The notes under the pieces: model-generated | Database searches by the model: none | Told to the model about the DNA's origin: nothing | What the model saw: only the letters and a program-made list of their open reading frames with translations | Program-made: the position numbers and the translations under genes | DNA from: Bifidobacterium breve | Lineage (GTDB): Bacteria > Actinomycetota > Actinomycetes > S36-B12 | NCBI GenBank assembly: GCA_945861775.1 | Contig: CAMAVT010000006.1 | Location: 1 to 35,127 of the forward strand | Length of the DNA stretch: 35,127 nucleotides | Direction of reading: 5' to 3' | In this document: positions 10,091 to 19,344 of the stretch, piece by piece | Layout of the letters: the number at the start of each line of letters is the position of its first letter | Position numbering within the stretch: position 1 is the stretch's first letter

Positions 10091-11811
10091 TTTCAGCAAC
10101 AGGAAAACTTTGGCGTGATGTCACTGCAGATCGTCGTGGACTTGTGGGTACCGCGATCCTTGGAGGGTTAGCTTCATTTAGCGCGGTTGCGTTACTGGGT
10201 GTTTCCGCATGGCTGATTGCGACAGCGGCAGGTATGCCACCGGTACTTACCTTGACCGTGGCTGCCGTCGCGGTTCGATTTTTTGCTCTATCACGCGCGC
10301 TGTTGCGTTATGTTGAGCGATTGTTGGGTCACAGTTCGGCCCTGCGTGGACTCACAAAATTGCGTGTAAGTGTTTACCTCAAACTTGAGCGGATCACTCC
10401 GATTGGTCTACGCAGTCTTTCCCGCGGTGAATATCTTTCAAGAATCGGCGCCGACGTTGACAGTGCACTGGACTGACCTCTGCGGGTCGTCCGTCCGTGG
10501 GTTCAAGCGCTGTTGGTAACGGTAGCGATCGCAGTTTTCACTTGGTGGGTTTTGCCACTGAATGGAATCTTGATCTCGATTCTCGGTTTGGTTTCGCTCG
10601 TGGTAGTGCCTGTTTTTGTGCGAATTATTGCTTCACGCACGGATACTCGGCTGGCACCGTCAAGGTCTCAAGTGGTTGACGCAGTCGTCGAAATTTCCGA
10701 CAACACCGAACAGATTCTGGTAACGGGGTCAGGTCCAAGCGCACTTGCCGCATTGAAGCAAAGGGATGCAGAAGTAAATTCCCTGTTAAACCGACAAGCA
10801 TGGTCAATTGGTTTGGGCAATGGTCTCGGCACGGTATTACAGGGATCAGCGGTAATCGGGGCTTTACTCATCGGTATTCCCGCGGTTACAGCGGGAACAA
10901 TCGATCCAGTAATGCTGGCCGTTCTTGCACTTCTGCCACTTGCACTTTTTGAAGTGCTGGGAACGTTACCCGCGGCAGCAGTGAGTTGGCGCAATATGTC
11001 AGTTGTTGCGAAGCAGATCGAAGATCTCGACAGCATTGAGGCCTTCCTGCAGGAGACCCTAAGCAGTATTGACGGGGTTAAGGTCAGGAATCTGAAAACG
11101 CAGTGGCCCAATTCTGACTCGGTCGCGTTAGCTGACGTCACTTTTGAAGTTGCGAGAAATTCGCATGTGGCGATTGTTGGTCCAACGGGTTCTGGGAAAT
11201 CAACACTCGCCTATTGCCTCATGGGGTATTTGCCGTTCTCCGGTCACATTGAGATATCTGAATCCAAAACATTGCTGGCTCAGCAAAGTTATGTTTTTGA
11301 CACCACCATTCGCAACAACATTCAAGTTGGTGGCGGCGAGATGAGTGAAGCTGAAATTCTCGGTGTCCTCAAGCGTGCCGATCTAATCGAATGGCTTGAA
11401 TCACAACCGAACGGTCTTGATACTGAGTTAGGTAGTTTTGGAAACAGGATGTCCGGTGGCGAACGACACCGACTCTCATTTGCGCGGCTGATTGCTGCTG
11501 GAAGTGATTTGGTGATCCTTGATGAACCCACGGAGCACCTTGATTGTGAAACTGCTGAGAAAATCGAGGGTGATATCTGGGACTCCACTCAGGGTGTAAC
11601 AACCATCATGATCACCCATCGGCTTATGGCCGCTCAGAAGTGCGATCAGATTATCGAATTCAATGCTGGTCGAATAGTCGCTATTGGAACACACGAGGAA
11701 CTGATCGAAATAGGTGGCTGGTACGCGCAATCCTGGAAGCAACAACAGGAACAACTTCAGATGCGGAAGATTATTCTGGGGATGCCCGTAGGTATTGCGA
11801 CAAAGACATGA
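10087..11811 (+). pseudogene. cydC: Thiol reductant ABC exporter subunit CydC, interrupted by in-frame TGA at 10474..10476 (or recoded/sequencing error)
   Basis: Two ORFs in the same frame (10087..10476 and 10513..11811) join as ...ADVDSALD*PLRVVRPWVQALLVTVAIAVFTWW...; downstream NBD intact (GPTGSGKSTLAYCLMG, MSGGERHRLSFARLIAAGSDLVILDEPTEHLD). GTGA overlap with cydD. Confidence 0.85.
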
Positions 11812-13466
11812 ACAATCTGGAACTAAATGGGCAAGATGGGCCCATGGACACTGATGAGGGACTGTATTTAGCCCTCATGGGTGTGGCATCTGGGCTGGAA
11901 TTGAAAGCTACCCTACGAAGAATTGTGACAAATGCGGTCTATTTGGCTGATGCATCGTATGGAGCCTTGGGCGTGCTGGACGCTAGCGGAAAGATCCAAG
12001 ACTTCATTCATGTTGGAATTCCCGATGAAGTAAGCAAGCACATAGGCAACCTGCCAACAGGCGGTGGTCTACTCGGAGAGTTAAGTGTGCGCCCAACCCC
12101 TCTGCGTCTTGCCCACATTAATGAGCATCCCGCTTCAATTGGGTTTCCCAAGAATCACCCACCGATGACTTCCTTTTTGGGTGTACCAATTCGCATACGA
12201 GGGGAAGTGTTTGGCAATCTCTATTTGACGAGTAAAAAAGGTGATGAAGCATTTACCGAAGAAGATGAGCATTCGGTAATTGCTTTCGCAACAGCGGCAG
12301 CTGTTGCTATTGAAAATTCCCGGCTATATGAACTGGCCACCGTGAAAGAAAAGTGGCAACGAGCAGTAACAGAGATTGGTACGGCGGTTCTTTCAGGTGG
12401 CGACAGTGGTGAAGTTTTGGACCTGATTGCGGAAAAATCCAGGTCCTTAACGGGTGCTGCGGCCGCAATCATTGCTCTACCGGATTCAACAAATTCACTC
12501 ATCATCGAAATAGTGAATACCGATTCCGAACCCACATCGATCGCGGATCGATTGCGTTCCTGGCTGGGGTTACCCGCACCGGATGACTCACTTCTGACAA
12601 GATCTTTTGCTCTGGGCGGAAGTATCCTCGAAGACAAATGCTTGATCTTGAGTCAAGTGACAACAGACTTGGCGGAAGAGAGCGTTGCCGCGGTTGCTTT
12701 GCCATTACGTACGACTGACGAAGTTTTGGGTGTCCTCCTGCTTATTTGGCCGGAAGGGTCACTTGTGGCCGCCACTGCAGTTATCGAACTCATCGAGTCA
12801 TTTGCCGGACAGGCGGCGCTAACGCTGGTGTTAGCAAAGGCCCAGCAAGTCAAAGAGGATCTGGCCGTACTTGAGGATTGCGACCGCATTGGACGTGATT
12901 TACACGACTTCGTAATTCAAAGAGTATTTGCGACCGGACTGTTGCTCAACGGATTGCTGCAAAATGAAGGGGTACCCCCTGAAGTCAATAAGAGAATTGA
13001 CCTTGCTGTCGGTCAACTTGACGAAACAATTCGCGAGATTCGACAAACTATTTTCGACTTACATACTGAGTCACCTGAGACGTCAATCGAGGTGAGAATT
13101 GCACAGGAGGTGGAATCCATTTCCAATGTCTTTGGTTTCCCGGTCCGGTTGACACTCATGGGACCACTCGATTCCATGATCACTCCAGCAATCGCTGACC
13201 ACTTGTTTGCTGTTGTGAGAGAGGGACTTTCTAACTGCGCCAAACACGCAGATGCAACGGAAGTTGAAATCAGGGTTTCAATCGATGCACCAGTGCTTGT
13301 TTGCGAAGTGATTGATAACGGGATTGGCTACGCGCTGGGGTCCCGAATCTCCGGTATTGCCAATCTGGAGTCTCGGGCAACAAAACTGGGTGGACAATTG
13401 ATTATCGGAGCTCGGCCAGATGCACAGCCAGGTACCTGGTTGTGCTGGAGTGTCCCCTTAGCGTGA
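11808..13466 (+). CDS. DosS/DevS-like GAF-GAF sensor histidine kinase (HisKA_3 + HATPase_c)
   Basis: GAF1 IGFPKNHPPMTSFLGVPIRIRGEVFGNLYLT resembles the DosS heme GAF; phosphoacceptor DRIGRDLHDFVIQRVFATGL; VREGLSNCAKHADA ATPase motif; ATG at 11808 overlaps cydC TGA. Confidence 0.88.
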   Translation: MNNLELNGQDGPMDTDEGLYLALMGVASGLELKATLRRIVTNAVYLADASYGALGVLDASGKIQDFIHVGIPDEVSKHIGNLPTGGGLLGELSVRPTPLRLAHINEHPASIGFPKNHPPMTSFLGVPIRIRGEVFGNLYLTSKKGDEAFTEEDEHSVIAFATAAAVAIENSRLYELATVKEKWQRAVTEIGTAVLSGGDSGEVLDLIAEKSRSLTGAAAAIIALPDSTNSLIIEIVNTDSEPTSIADRLRSWLGLPAPDDSLLTRSFALGGSILEDKCLILSQVTTDLAEESVAAVALPLRTTDEVLGVLLLIWPEGSLVAATAVIELIESFAGQAALTLVLAKAQQVKEDLAVLEDCDRIGRDLHDFVIQRVFATGLLLNGLLQNEGVPPEVNKRIDLAVGQLDETIREIRQTIFDLHTESPETSIEVRIAQEVESISNVFGFPVRLTLMGPLDSMITPAIADHLFAVVREGLSNCAKHADATEVEIRVSIDAPVLVCEVIDNGIGYALGSRISGIANLESRATKLGGQLIIGARPDAQPGTWLCWSVPLA

Positions 13467-14120
13467 TTTGTTGTGATTCTCGGAAGTAACTTCAAGCCGA
13501 GCAACATAAGCTGCCGCTTGAGTACGCCGCTCCATACCGAGTTTTGCTAGCAGCCCAGTTACATAGTTCTTAATGGTCTTTTCAGCCAGGTGCATCTGCT
13601 CACCAATTTGACGGTTAGTCATGCCTTCACCTATCAAATTAAGAATTGTTTTCTCTTGTCCCGTGAGTCCGGAAAGTTCATTACTTCCTTTGTTGCCGTT
13701 TCGTAGTCGCTCGAGCACCCGTTCGGTAACGCTGGGGTCAAGCAGACTTTTACCTGAGGCAACTTGTCGAATCGCGTTGATCAAGTCTGTTCCGCGAATC
13801 TCTTTAAGGACATATCCTGACGCTCCAGCCATGATCGCGTTGAACAACGCTTCGTCATCTGAATAAGAAGTAAGCATCAAGACATGGATATTGGGGAAAA
13901 GTGAGCGAATCTCGCGGCATACTTCAACACCGCTACCGTCAGGAAGGCGAACATCAAGTACTGCAACATCAGGCTGCGAAGCCGTGATCCGAATTAATGC
14001 TTCCTGGGCTGTCCCAGCTTCACCGACAACTTCGAGGTCAGACTGCAACCCAATGAGTTCCGCGATCCCTCGACGTACGATTTCGTGGTCGTCAAGTAAA
14101 AAAACGCGAATGTCCCCCAT
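13458..14120 (-). CDS. DosR/DevR-like NarL/LuxR-family response regulator
   Basis: VFLLDDHEIVRRGIAELI, VLDVRLPDGSG, LMLTSYSDDEALFNAIMAGASGYVLKEIRG, LuxR HTH LIGEGMTNRQIGEQMHLAEKTIKNYVTGLLAKLG. Confidence 0.9.
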   Translation of the reverse strand: MGDIRVFLLDDHEIVRRGIAELIGLQSDLEVVGEAGTAQEALIRITASQPDVAVLDVRLPDGSGVEVCREIRSLFPNIHVLMLTSYSDDEALFNAIMAGASGYVLKEIRGTDLINAIRQVASGKSLLDPSVTERVLERLRNGNKGSNELSGLTGQEKTILNLIGEGMTNRQIGEQMHLAEKTIKNYVTGLLAKLGMERRTQAAAYVARLEVTSENHNKSR

Positions 14121-14138
14121 AAAGTCATTATGTAGGTA

Positions 14139-14960
14139 TTAGGGCGTTGAGGGGAGTGAGTTAGCGAAATCTTCTACACGGGGACCGGACCCAATAATCC
14201 GTGCACGCGTTACTTCAGGGTCTACTCGACCGCAAAATCCTTTAACGAAATCTGCCCAAGACATTTCAATGTGGGTCACCTCACCGGTTGCCTCTGGGGT
14301 GAAAGCCGCCTTTCCGTCAGCGTCGGTGGCAACACACACAGTCCCACCAAAGTCTGCTCCCGTGAAATCTATTTGCAGAGACTCACCATGTGGGGCACCA
14401 ATTTTCTTACCCCAAATAAATGGAAGAGCTTTTAACATTCGCCCAGCGGCATTCTTTGCCGGATTGCTTGTGAATTCGCCGGGAAGTCCAACTGCAATTC
14501 GAACATCAAGGTCATGTGTCCAGATGTCAAATGTGCGCATGCCCAGGAATTGCTTCTGCGATATCTCGCCGTCAACCCAAGGAACGGTCAATGCCGGCGA
14601 ATCCGTGGCGAGGAAGTCGGTGAGGTTGTTGGCGCACGTCACCATCTGTTGAAGCAGTGCCGCCGGTGGGGTCCCCCTACGGTAGTCAACGCCGCGCTCG
14701 GTGAATTGTTGAAAGGAATCTTTGGCGTGGGGGAGTTCATTCCAATTTGGCTCGTGAGCAGGCGGGGGATTACCCACGGCCATTGAGTCAAGGTCAATTG
14801 TGTGAGCAACAATGTCGGCAACGCTCCACCCTGGACACGGAGTGGGGAGTGACCATTGCTCGGCGGTGAGTGAATTCAAGGTGGCGTAGAAGTCCAAAAT
14901 CGCCTCAATGTAAGTCTTTATGGGGTCAAGGGAACTCTTAGTCTCAATGAGATTGTCCAT
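14139..14960 (-). CDS. Mycothiol-dependent maleylpyruvate isomerase N-terminal (DinB-like) family protein
   Basis: WSLPTPCPGWSVADIVAHTIDLD and FDIWTHDLDVRIAVG motifs of the TIGR03083-like family; start chosen at ATG 14960 with CAGAAT-N6-ATG. Confidence 0.72.
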   Translation of the reverse strand: MDNLIETKSSLDPIKTYIEAILDFYATLNSLTAEQWSLPTPCPGWSVADIVAHTIDLDSMAVGNPPPAHEPNWNELPHAKDSFQQFTERGVDYRRGTPPAALLQQMVTCANNLTDFLATDSPALTVPWVDGEISQKQFLGMRTFDIWTHDLDVRIAVGLPGEFTSNPAKNAAGRMLKALPFIWGKKIGAPHGESLQIDFTGADFGGTVCVATDADGKAAFTPEATGEVTHIEMSWADFVKGFCGRVDPEVTRARIIGSGPRVEDFANSLPSTP

Positions 14961-15035
14961 GTTCACATTCTGCCTTATCTTTTCCCCCACTTAAATGGGT
15001 TTCGATGAATCATTTGAGGTCTTAGGCTAGGGAAC

Positions 15036-15830
15036 ATGGATGTGAGAGTTGCCGCACTTCAAATCGACTGCTCAACTATTGAGTCGGTGCCCCAGCGGGT
15101 CGAACGAGTGCTGGGTTTAATTGACCAGCAGGCAAGTGATTGCGACTTTATGGTGCTACCCGAGTTGTGGAATGTCGGGGCATTTAACTTGGAGGCCGCC
15201 CGCGAGCACGCCCAACCAATTGATGGAGCTCTGCCTACTGCCCTCGCACAGAAGGCACGTGAGCATGGCATTTGGTTACACGGTGGATCATTTTGTGAAA
15301 AAAACGCTGATGCATTGCATAACACGAGTGTGTTGTTTAGCCCGCAGGGGGAATTGGCCGCCACTTATCGCAAGGTGCACGTTTTCACCTACGCCCGCGA
15401 GCAGGACACGATGACCCCTGGCACGGATTACGTAATGGTGGAAACCCCACTGGGGCTAACCGGGCTTGCCACCTGTTACGACCTTCGCTTTCCGGAAATG
15501 TTTCGGGCCATGCGCATTGCAGGAGCCCAAGCCTTCGTCATCTCTTCCGGTTGGCCGGTACCTCGGATTGGTCAGTGGGATGCGTTACTGCCTGCGCGGG
15601 CCGTTGAAAACCAAGCATGGATCATCGCGTGCAATGAAGTGGGTATTCAAGGTAGGCACAATTTGGGTGGGCACTCAGCAATCGTTGATCCACTAGGGAA
15701 TGTTCACGCAATCGGTGGAGAAATCGAGACCGTGGTGAGTGCTGTTATCGATGTTCAGGTTGGGGAAGATTGGCGAACGGAGTTCCCGGCAATCGATGAT
15801 ATCGTTGATTGCCCGGTAGTAATCGTTTAA
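15036..15830 (+). CDS. Carbon-nitrogen hydrolase (nitrilase superfamily, omega-amidase-like)
   Basis: Glu in MVLPELWN, Lys in AATYRKVHVF, Cys in LATCYDLRFPEMFRAM. Confidence 0.9.
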   Translation: MDVRVAALQIDCSTIESVPQRVERVLGLIDQQASDCDFMVLPELWNVGAFNLEAAREHAQPIDGALPTALAQKAREHGIWLHGGSFCEKNADALHNTSVLFSPQGELAATYRKVHVFTYAREQDTMTPGTDYVMVETPLGLTGLATCYDLRFPEMFRAMRIAGAQAFVISSGWPVPRIGQWDALLPARAVENQAWIIACNEVGIQGRHNLGGHSAIVDPLGNVHAIGGEIETVVSAVIDVQVGEDWRTEFPAIDDIVDCPVVIV

Positions 15831-16586
15831 TTAACTCTCCACCCGAATCACGATCACGGGATTCTTTTTCGGGTCAAGCCATTTAAGTATTTGCTTCATG
15901 GCTTTCTGCGGGATGGCAATGCAGCCGGCAGTTTTCGTCCCAATGCTGACATGCAAGAAAATTCCGCCACCCAGACTGGTGTTAGCACTTTGATCCGTGC
16001 GGTTAATCCCATTTGCGCCCTGAGTTATTTGGCCGGCGGGGAGATTGAAATCAAGTACCGCGACGTAGTTGTACTGCTTGCCGTAGGTGGAGAGTACTTC
16101 GACGTCATCGCCGTAGTTCGACCAATCCTTGTTTGCGGTTTGAAAAACATTATAAGTACTGGGAACCTTGGAGTTGTAGGTCCAAGCGTCATTCTTATCG
16201 ACCTTTATGTAGTTCAACTTGGTTCCGGGATTCGACTTAATTCCAAAGGCTGAGGTCAAGGCGTAGGTGCCGGTAGGCGTTGTCCCTGTTCCTTGTTTGC
16301 GATTGTTTCCAGCGACGAGACCACCGTAACCCAAGTTGGCCTGCACCGATTTCTGTGTTGCCGACCAAGAATTCGCACTCTTTTCAAATACTTGAAGTGT
16401 TCCGACAGTTGATCGCCATGACTCGGCAGTCACCAAAACCACCTGCTCACTGTCAGTTATCTCGTTGAGTAATGCTGGAGTGGCATGGCTACTTACCGGA
16501 GAAACGAACCCAATAAGGATGACTACGGACATGACAGTGGATATGGCAACGGCGCGCACCCTTAGTGCACGCCACGTCTTTTTCAT
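15831..16586 (-). CDS. Secreted L,D-transpeptidase (YkuD-type) family protein
   Basis: N-terminal signal/TM; catalytic GGGIFLHVSIGTKTAGCIAIPQKAMKQIL (HX..S/TxGC motif). Confidence 0.8.
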   Translation of the reverse strand: MKKTWRALRVRAVAISTVMSVVILIGFVSPVSSHATPALLNEITDSEQVVLVTAESWRSTVGTLQVFEKSANSWSATQKSVQANLGYGGLVAGNNRKQGTGTTPTGTYALTSAFGIKSNPGTKLNYIKVDKNDAWTYNSKVPSTYNVFQTANKDWSNYGDDVEVLSTYGKQYNYVAVLDFNLPAGQITQGANGINRTDQSANTSLGGGIFLHVSIGTKTAGCIAIPQKAMKQILKWLDPKKNPVIVIRVES

Positions 16587-16644
16587 GTACAGAAAACTAC
16601 ATGATCGGGAAACTACAGGAAAGCCCGCATTCTCCCTGGGTGTC

Positions 16645-18672
16645 TCACTCGCTGCGAGTTCGGCCAGCCGACCCTTGATTTAGGCTCGTCAATCGTTCGT
16701 TGTAGGCGACGAGCTCAGCGTCTCCGTCGCGTTGCGCCTGACGATCTGACCGCTTGGCCTCACGGTCATCACTTCGTGACCACTGCACCATGATTGCAAT
16801 GAACACAATCAAAGCCGGGAATTCCGCGATCCCCCAAGCAACTTGTCCACCGAATACGGAGTCCGCAAGCGGATCAACCACCCAGTCCGGGCGCACGACC
16901 CCGTACCACTCAATCGCCATGGGTGTCGTGCCCATCATCAAAATAACACTGAAGAATGCGTGGACACTCATGGCAAGCAATAACAAAATGATGCGACCCC
17001 AATACGGCAGTGGATGTGGCCGAGGGTCGATCCCAATTAATACCCAGTAGAAAAGGTAGCCGGCGAAAATAAAGTGCAATTGCATAATAATGTGGCCAAT
17101 ATGGGATCCCATGAGCCAGCCAAAGGCCGGGGTGAGGTAAAGGCCGTAGAGCCCGACTACATAAATAAAGAAAACAAAAAATGGATTTGTTGCCAATGAG
17201 TTAATTTTGCTGTTGAGCAAAAGTACTAGCCATTCGCGGGGCCCACGCTCGCCCGTCCGCGAGGGCTTGAGTGCACGAAGTGCAAGAGTTGCCGGCGCAC
17301 CCAAAACTAAGAAGATTGGCCCAAGCATTGTGAGTGTCATGTGATTGACCATGTGAAGTCCGACCGAAACTTGTGAATACAGCGCGATCCCCGAATTAGT
17401 ACACCAAATGATGACGGCGATTCCTGCCATCCAGGAAACCAGACGCATAACGGGCCAAGCGTCACCGCGCGTACGCAATCGAATATAACCGGCAACATAA
17501 AGTGCAGCAGCAATCAAACTTCCGGTAAGGAAAAAGGGTTCAAAATGAAAACCAAGAGCAACGTTGGCAGTCGTTGGCGCTGCTGGGTATGCGTAACCAA
17601 GAAGAGACTCACCGAGTGTGGGAAGGACTTCTCCAACTCGAGGATAAGCACTGGTGGCAAGAGCAACACCGAGCCCAATAGCTGAAACCATGATGAAAAC
17701 TTCGACTACCGCAACTCTCATGAAACGTTTTCCTGCACCTGGCGCGCTCATGGTTGGGAGTACCCGGCGTCGAAGTTGGTATCCAAATAATCCAAGTGCC
17801 AAAATCAGTACGACCTTGACGAGAATTACCTGACCGTAACCGTTAGAGAAGAGTTCATCAAATGAGTTCAGTCGGGTATAGGCATTTGAAAGCCCACTCA
17901 CAGCAAGGAGCACAATTGAAATTAGTGCGAGAGGCGAAAACCTCTCGAGTGCACGCCCGAGTGGAATATCTCGTTTAATTGCATGGAAAAGTAAGACAAC
18001 CAGACCACCGACCCAAATAGCTGCTGCAACAACGTGTGCGACCCCGGCGGTGAGAGCTAGTGCATGGTCACCGAGGCCCGAACCATGTCCAGCGAGTGTG
18101 GGAAGTGAAACTGCAATGAGAGCAAGTACTACACCGGCCGCACTAACGTCTGTCGTTGCAGTGATAAACCCGCCCAGGGCAATGACGGCAGCGATGAAAA
18201 ACACCACAATCAACGCACGGGTAGCCGGGACATCTGTTGCGTAAGTACTTACCACGCTGGGAGTGATCGCTTCTGAGAGCGAGACCCCCAAAACATAGGC
18301 CAACAAGAATACAGCCTGAATTAGCGCGACTATCGCCCAAACGGCCGCTGACCAAGATGCACGAATGACGTCTTTGCGACCGGCAGCAGAAAGCACGCCA
18401 TCTTTGCCCGAGGGATCAAGGAATGCGGCGGAGATCAGAAAACCAACCGTCAGGATCCCGGCAAGGTCCGTGAGAATTCGCAGAACTGCGACACCCCAGC
18501 CAATCAATGGACCGGTATCGCTGATTCCTTCTGGTGCTATTTCATAGTCACTTCCGGTAAGAATCAAACCTATTGCTGTTGCCGCAATAGCAAGAGCAAC
18601 CGTAATTGAACCGAAAGTCAGAATCTTTGATCGAGGAACCACATGTGTTCCCGTACTTAAGGTTGTCTTCAC
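16645..18672 (-). CDS. Fused CopD copper-resistance domain / CtaG cytochrome c oxidase assembly factor (caa3_CtaG)
   Basis: CopD-like N half (HVVAAAIWVGGLVVLLFHAI); CtaG-like C half (VGLHMVNHMTLTMLGPIFLVLGAPATLALRAL, HIIMQLHFIFAGYLFYWVLIGIDP). GTG 18672 preceded by GGAGAAAG and overlapping copC TGA; track TTG start is 18690. Confidence 0.88.
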   Translation of the reverse strand: MKTTLSTGTHVVPRSKILTFGSITVALAIAATAIGLILTGSDYEIAPEGISDTGPLIGWGVAVLRILTDLAGILTVGFLISAAFLDPSGKDGVLSAAGRKDVIRASWSAAVWAIVALIQAVFLLAYVLGVSLSEAITPSVVSTYATDVPATRALIVVFFIAAVIALGGFITATTDVSAAGVVLALIAVSLPTLAGHGSGLGDHALALTAGVAHVVAAAIWVGGLVVLLFHAIKRDIPLGRALERFSPLALISIVLLAVSGLSNAYTRLNSFDELFSNGYGQVILVKVVLILALGLFGYQLRRRVLPTMSAPGAGKRFMRVAVVEVFIMVSAIGLGVALATSAYPRVGEVLPTLGESLLGYAYPAAPTTANVALGFHFEPFFLTGSLIAAALYVAGYIRLRTRGDAWPVMRLVSWMAGIAVIIWCTNSGIALYSQVSVGLHMVNHMTLTMLGPIFLVLGAPATLALRALKPSRTGERGPREWLVLLLNSKINSLATNPFFVFFIYVVGLYGLYLTPAFGWLMGSHIGHIIMQLHFIFAGYLFYWVLIGIDPRPHPLPYWGRIILLLLAMSVHAFFSVILMMGTTPMAIEWYGVVRPDWVVDPLADSVFGGQVAWGIAEFPALIVFIAIMVQWSRSDDREAKRSDRQAQRDGDAELVAYNERLTSLNQGSAGRTRSE

Positions 18673-19262
18673 GTTGAGCGCTTTCTCCAAATGAAGTAGC
18701 CGACGACAATTAAAGCTAGCGCGAGAAATCCGAGTACCCAGCCGAGCATTGCTCCAGATCCAGATCCAGATCCAGATCCAGATCCAGATCCAGATCCAGA
18801 TTCAGATTCAGCCGATGCCGGGGAAGATGGCTCAACGGATGGAGTTTCCACCACGGGAGTTTCAACAGCGCTGACTTGTGGATCAGATACCGACTCGGGG
18901 TAACTGAAACTAATTGATCCGGTGATTGGGTGTCCATCTTCAGAGACAATTCGAAAGGCAACCGTGTATGTATCGCCAGGGAGGTCTGCTGGCCACAGTG
19001 CGGATGCCGTTGTTTGCATAGTCTCAGCGACTATCCCTGGAATCATTCCACCAGAGGAATTAGTAACGGCCAGTTCAGCCATTGAATTGAGAAGTTTCGA
19101 ATTAAAACTAAGTGTTATGGATTCGGGTGCACTCTCAAGAACGCTACCGTCTACTGGATCAGTACCGACCAATTCCGCATGAGCGGACGCTGGCAATGCA
19201 CCGCCAATGAAACCTGTTGAGAACAGAAAAAACGCGGCAAGGACAGCAAAAATCTTGGTCAT
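18669..19262 (-). CDS. copC: CopC-domain copper-binding protein with C-terminal TM anchor
   Basis: Signal peptide ending ASA|HAELVGTDPVDGSVLESAPESITLSFNSKL; SEDGHPITGSISFSY; C-terminal WVLGFLALALIVVGYFIWRKR. ATG 19262 with TACCCT-N6-ATG. Confidence 0.88.
   Translation of the reverse strand: MTKIFAVLAAFFLFSTGFIGGALPASAHAELVGTDPVDGSVLESAPESITLSFNSKLLNSMAELAVTNSSGGMIPGIVAETMQTTASALWPADLPGDTYTVAFRIVSEDGHPITGSISFSYPESVSDPQVSAVETPVVETPSVEPSSPASAESESGSGSGSGSGSGSGSGAMLGWVLGFLALALIVVGYFIWRKRST
18753..18811. repeat. Hexanucleotide tandem repeat (TCCAGA)8 plus two TTCAGA-type variants inside copC
   Basis: Read directly; encodes the SGSGSG... linker between the CopC domain and TM anchor. Confidence 0.95.
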
Positions 19263-19285
19263 TACCTCAGGGTACCCCTGCTGGG

Positions 19286-19336
19286 TAAAAGAAGAGAGTC
19301 CGCGCACTTTGGAAGGAACCCAATGTGCGCGGACTC
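19286..19336 (-). terminator. Intrinsic terminator after the acyl-CoA dehydrogenase gene
   Basis: Perfect 12-bp stem GAGTCCGCGCAC (19296..19307) / GTGCGCGGACTC (19325..19336); minus-strand tail TCTTCTTTTA. Confidence 0.8.
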
Positions 19337-19344
19337 GAGACTTT

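Noticed and set aside
10474-10476. Genome-wide TGA recoding to Trp
   Set aside because: TGA serves as the natural stop at several RTGA gene junctions here, and other genes have no internal TGA.
10474-10520. Selenocysteine insertion at the cydC TGA
   Set aside because: CydC is not a known selenoprotein family, and only a weak 4-bp stem (GACC/GGTC) follows the TGA; no convincing bacterial SECIS.
11640-11807. N-terminal extension of the sensor kinase ORF from 11640
   Set aside because: Overlaps the coding end of cydC; ATG 11808 with ATGA overlap is a better start and gives the expected GAF N-terminus.
18716-18961. ORF with LDLDLDLDLD repeat
   Set aside because: Out-of-frame reading of the copC hexanucleotide repeat; the CopC frame has signal peptide, domain and TM.
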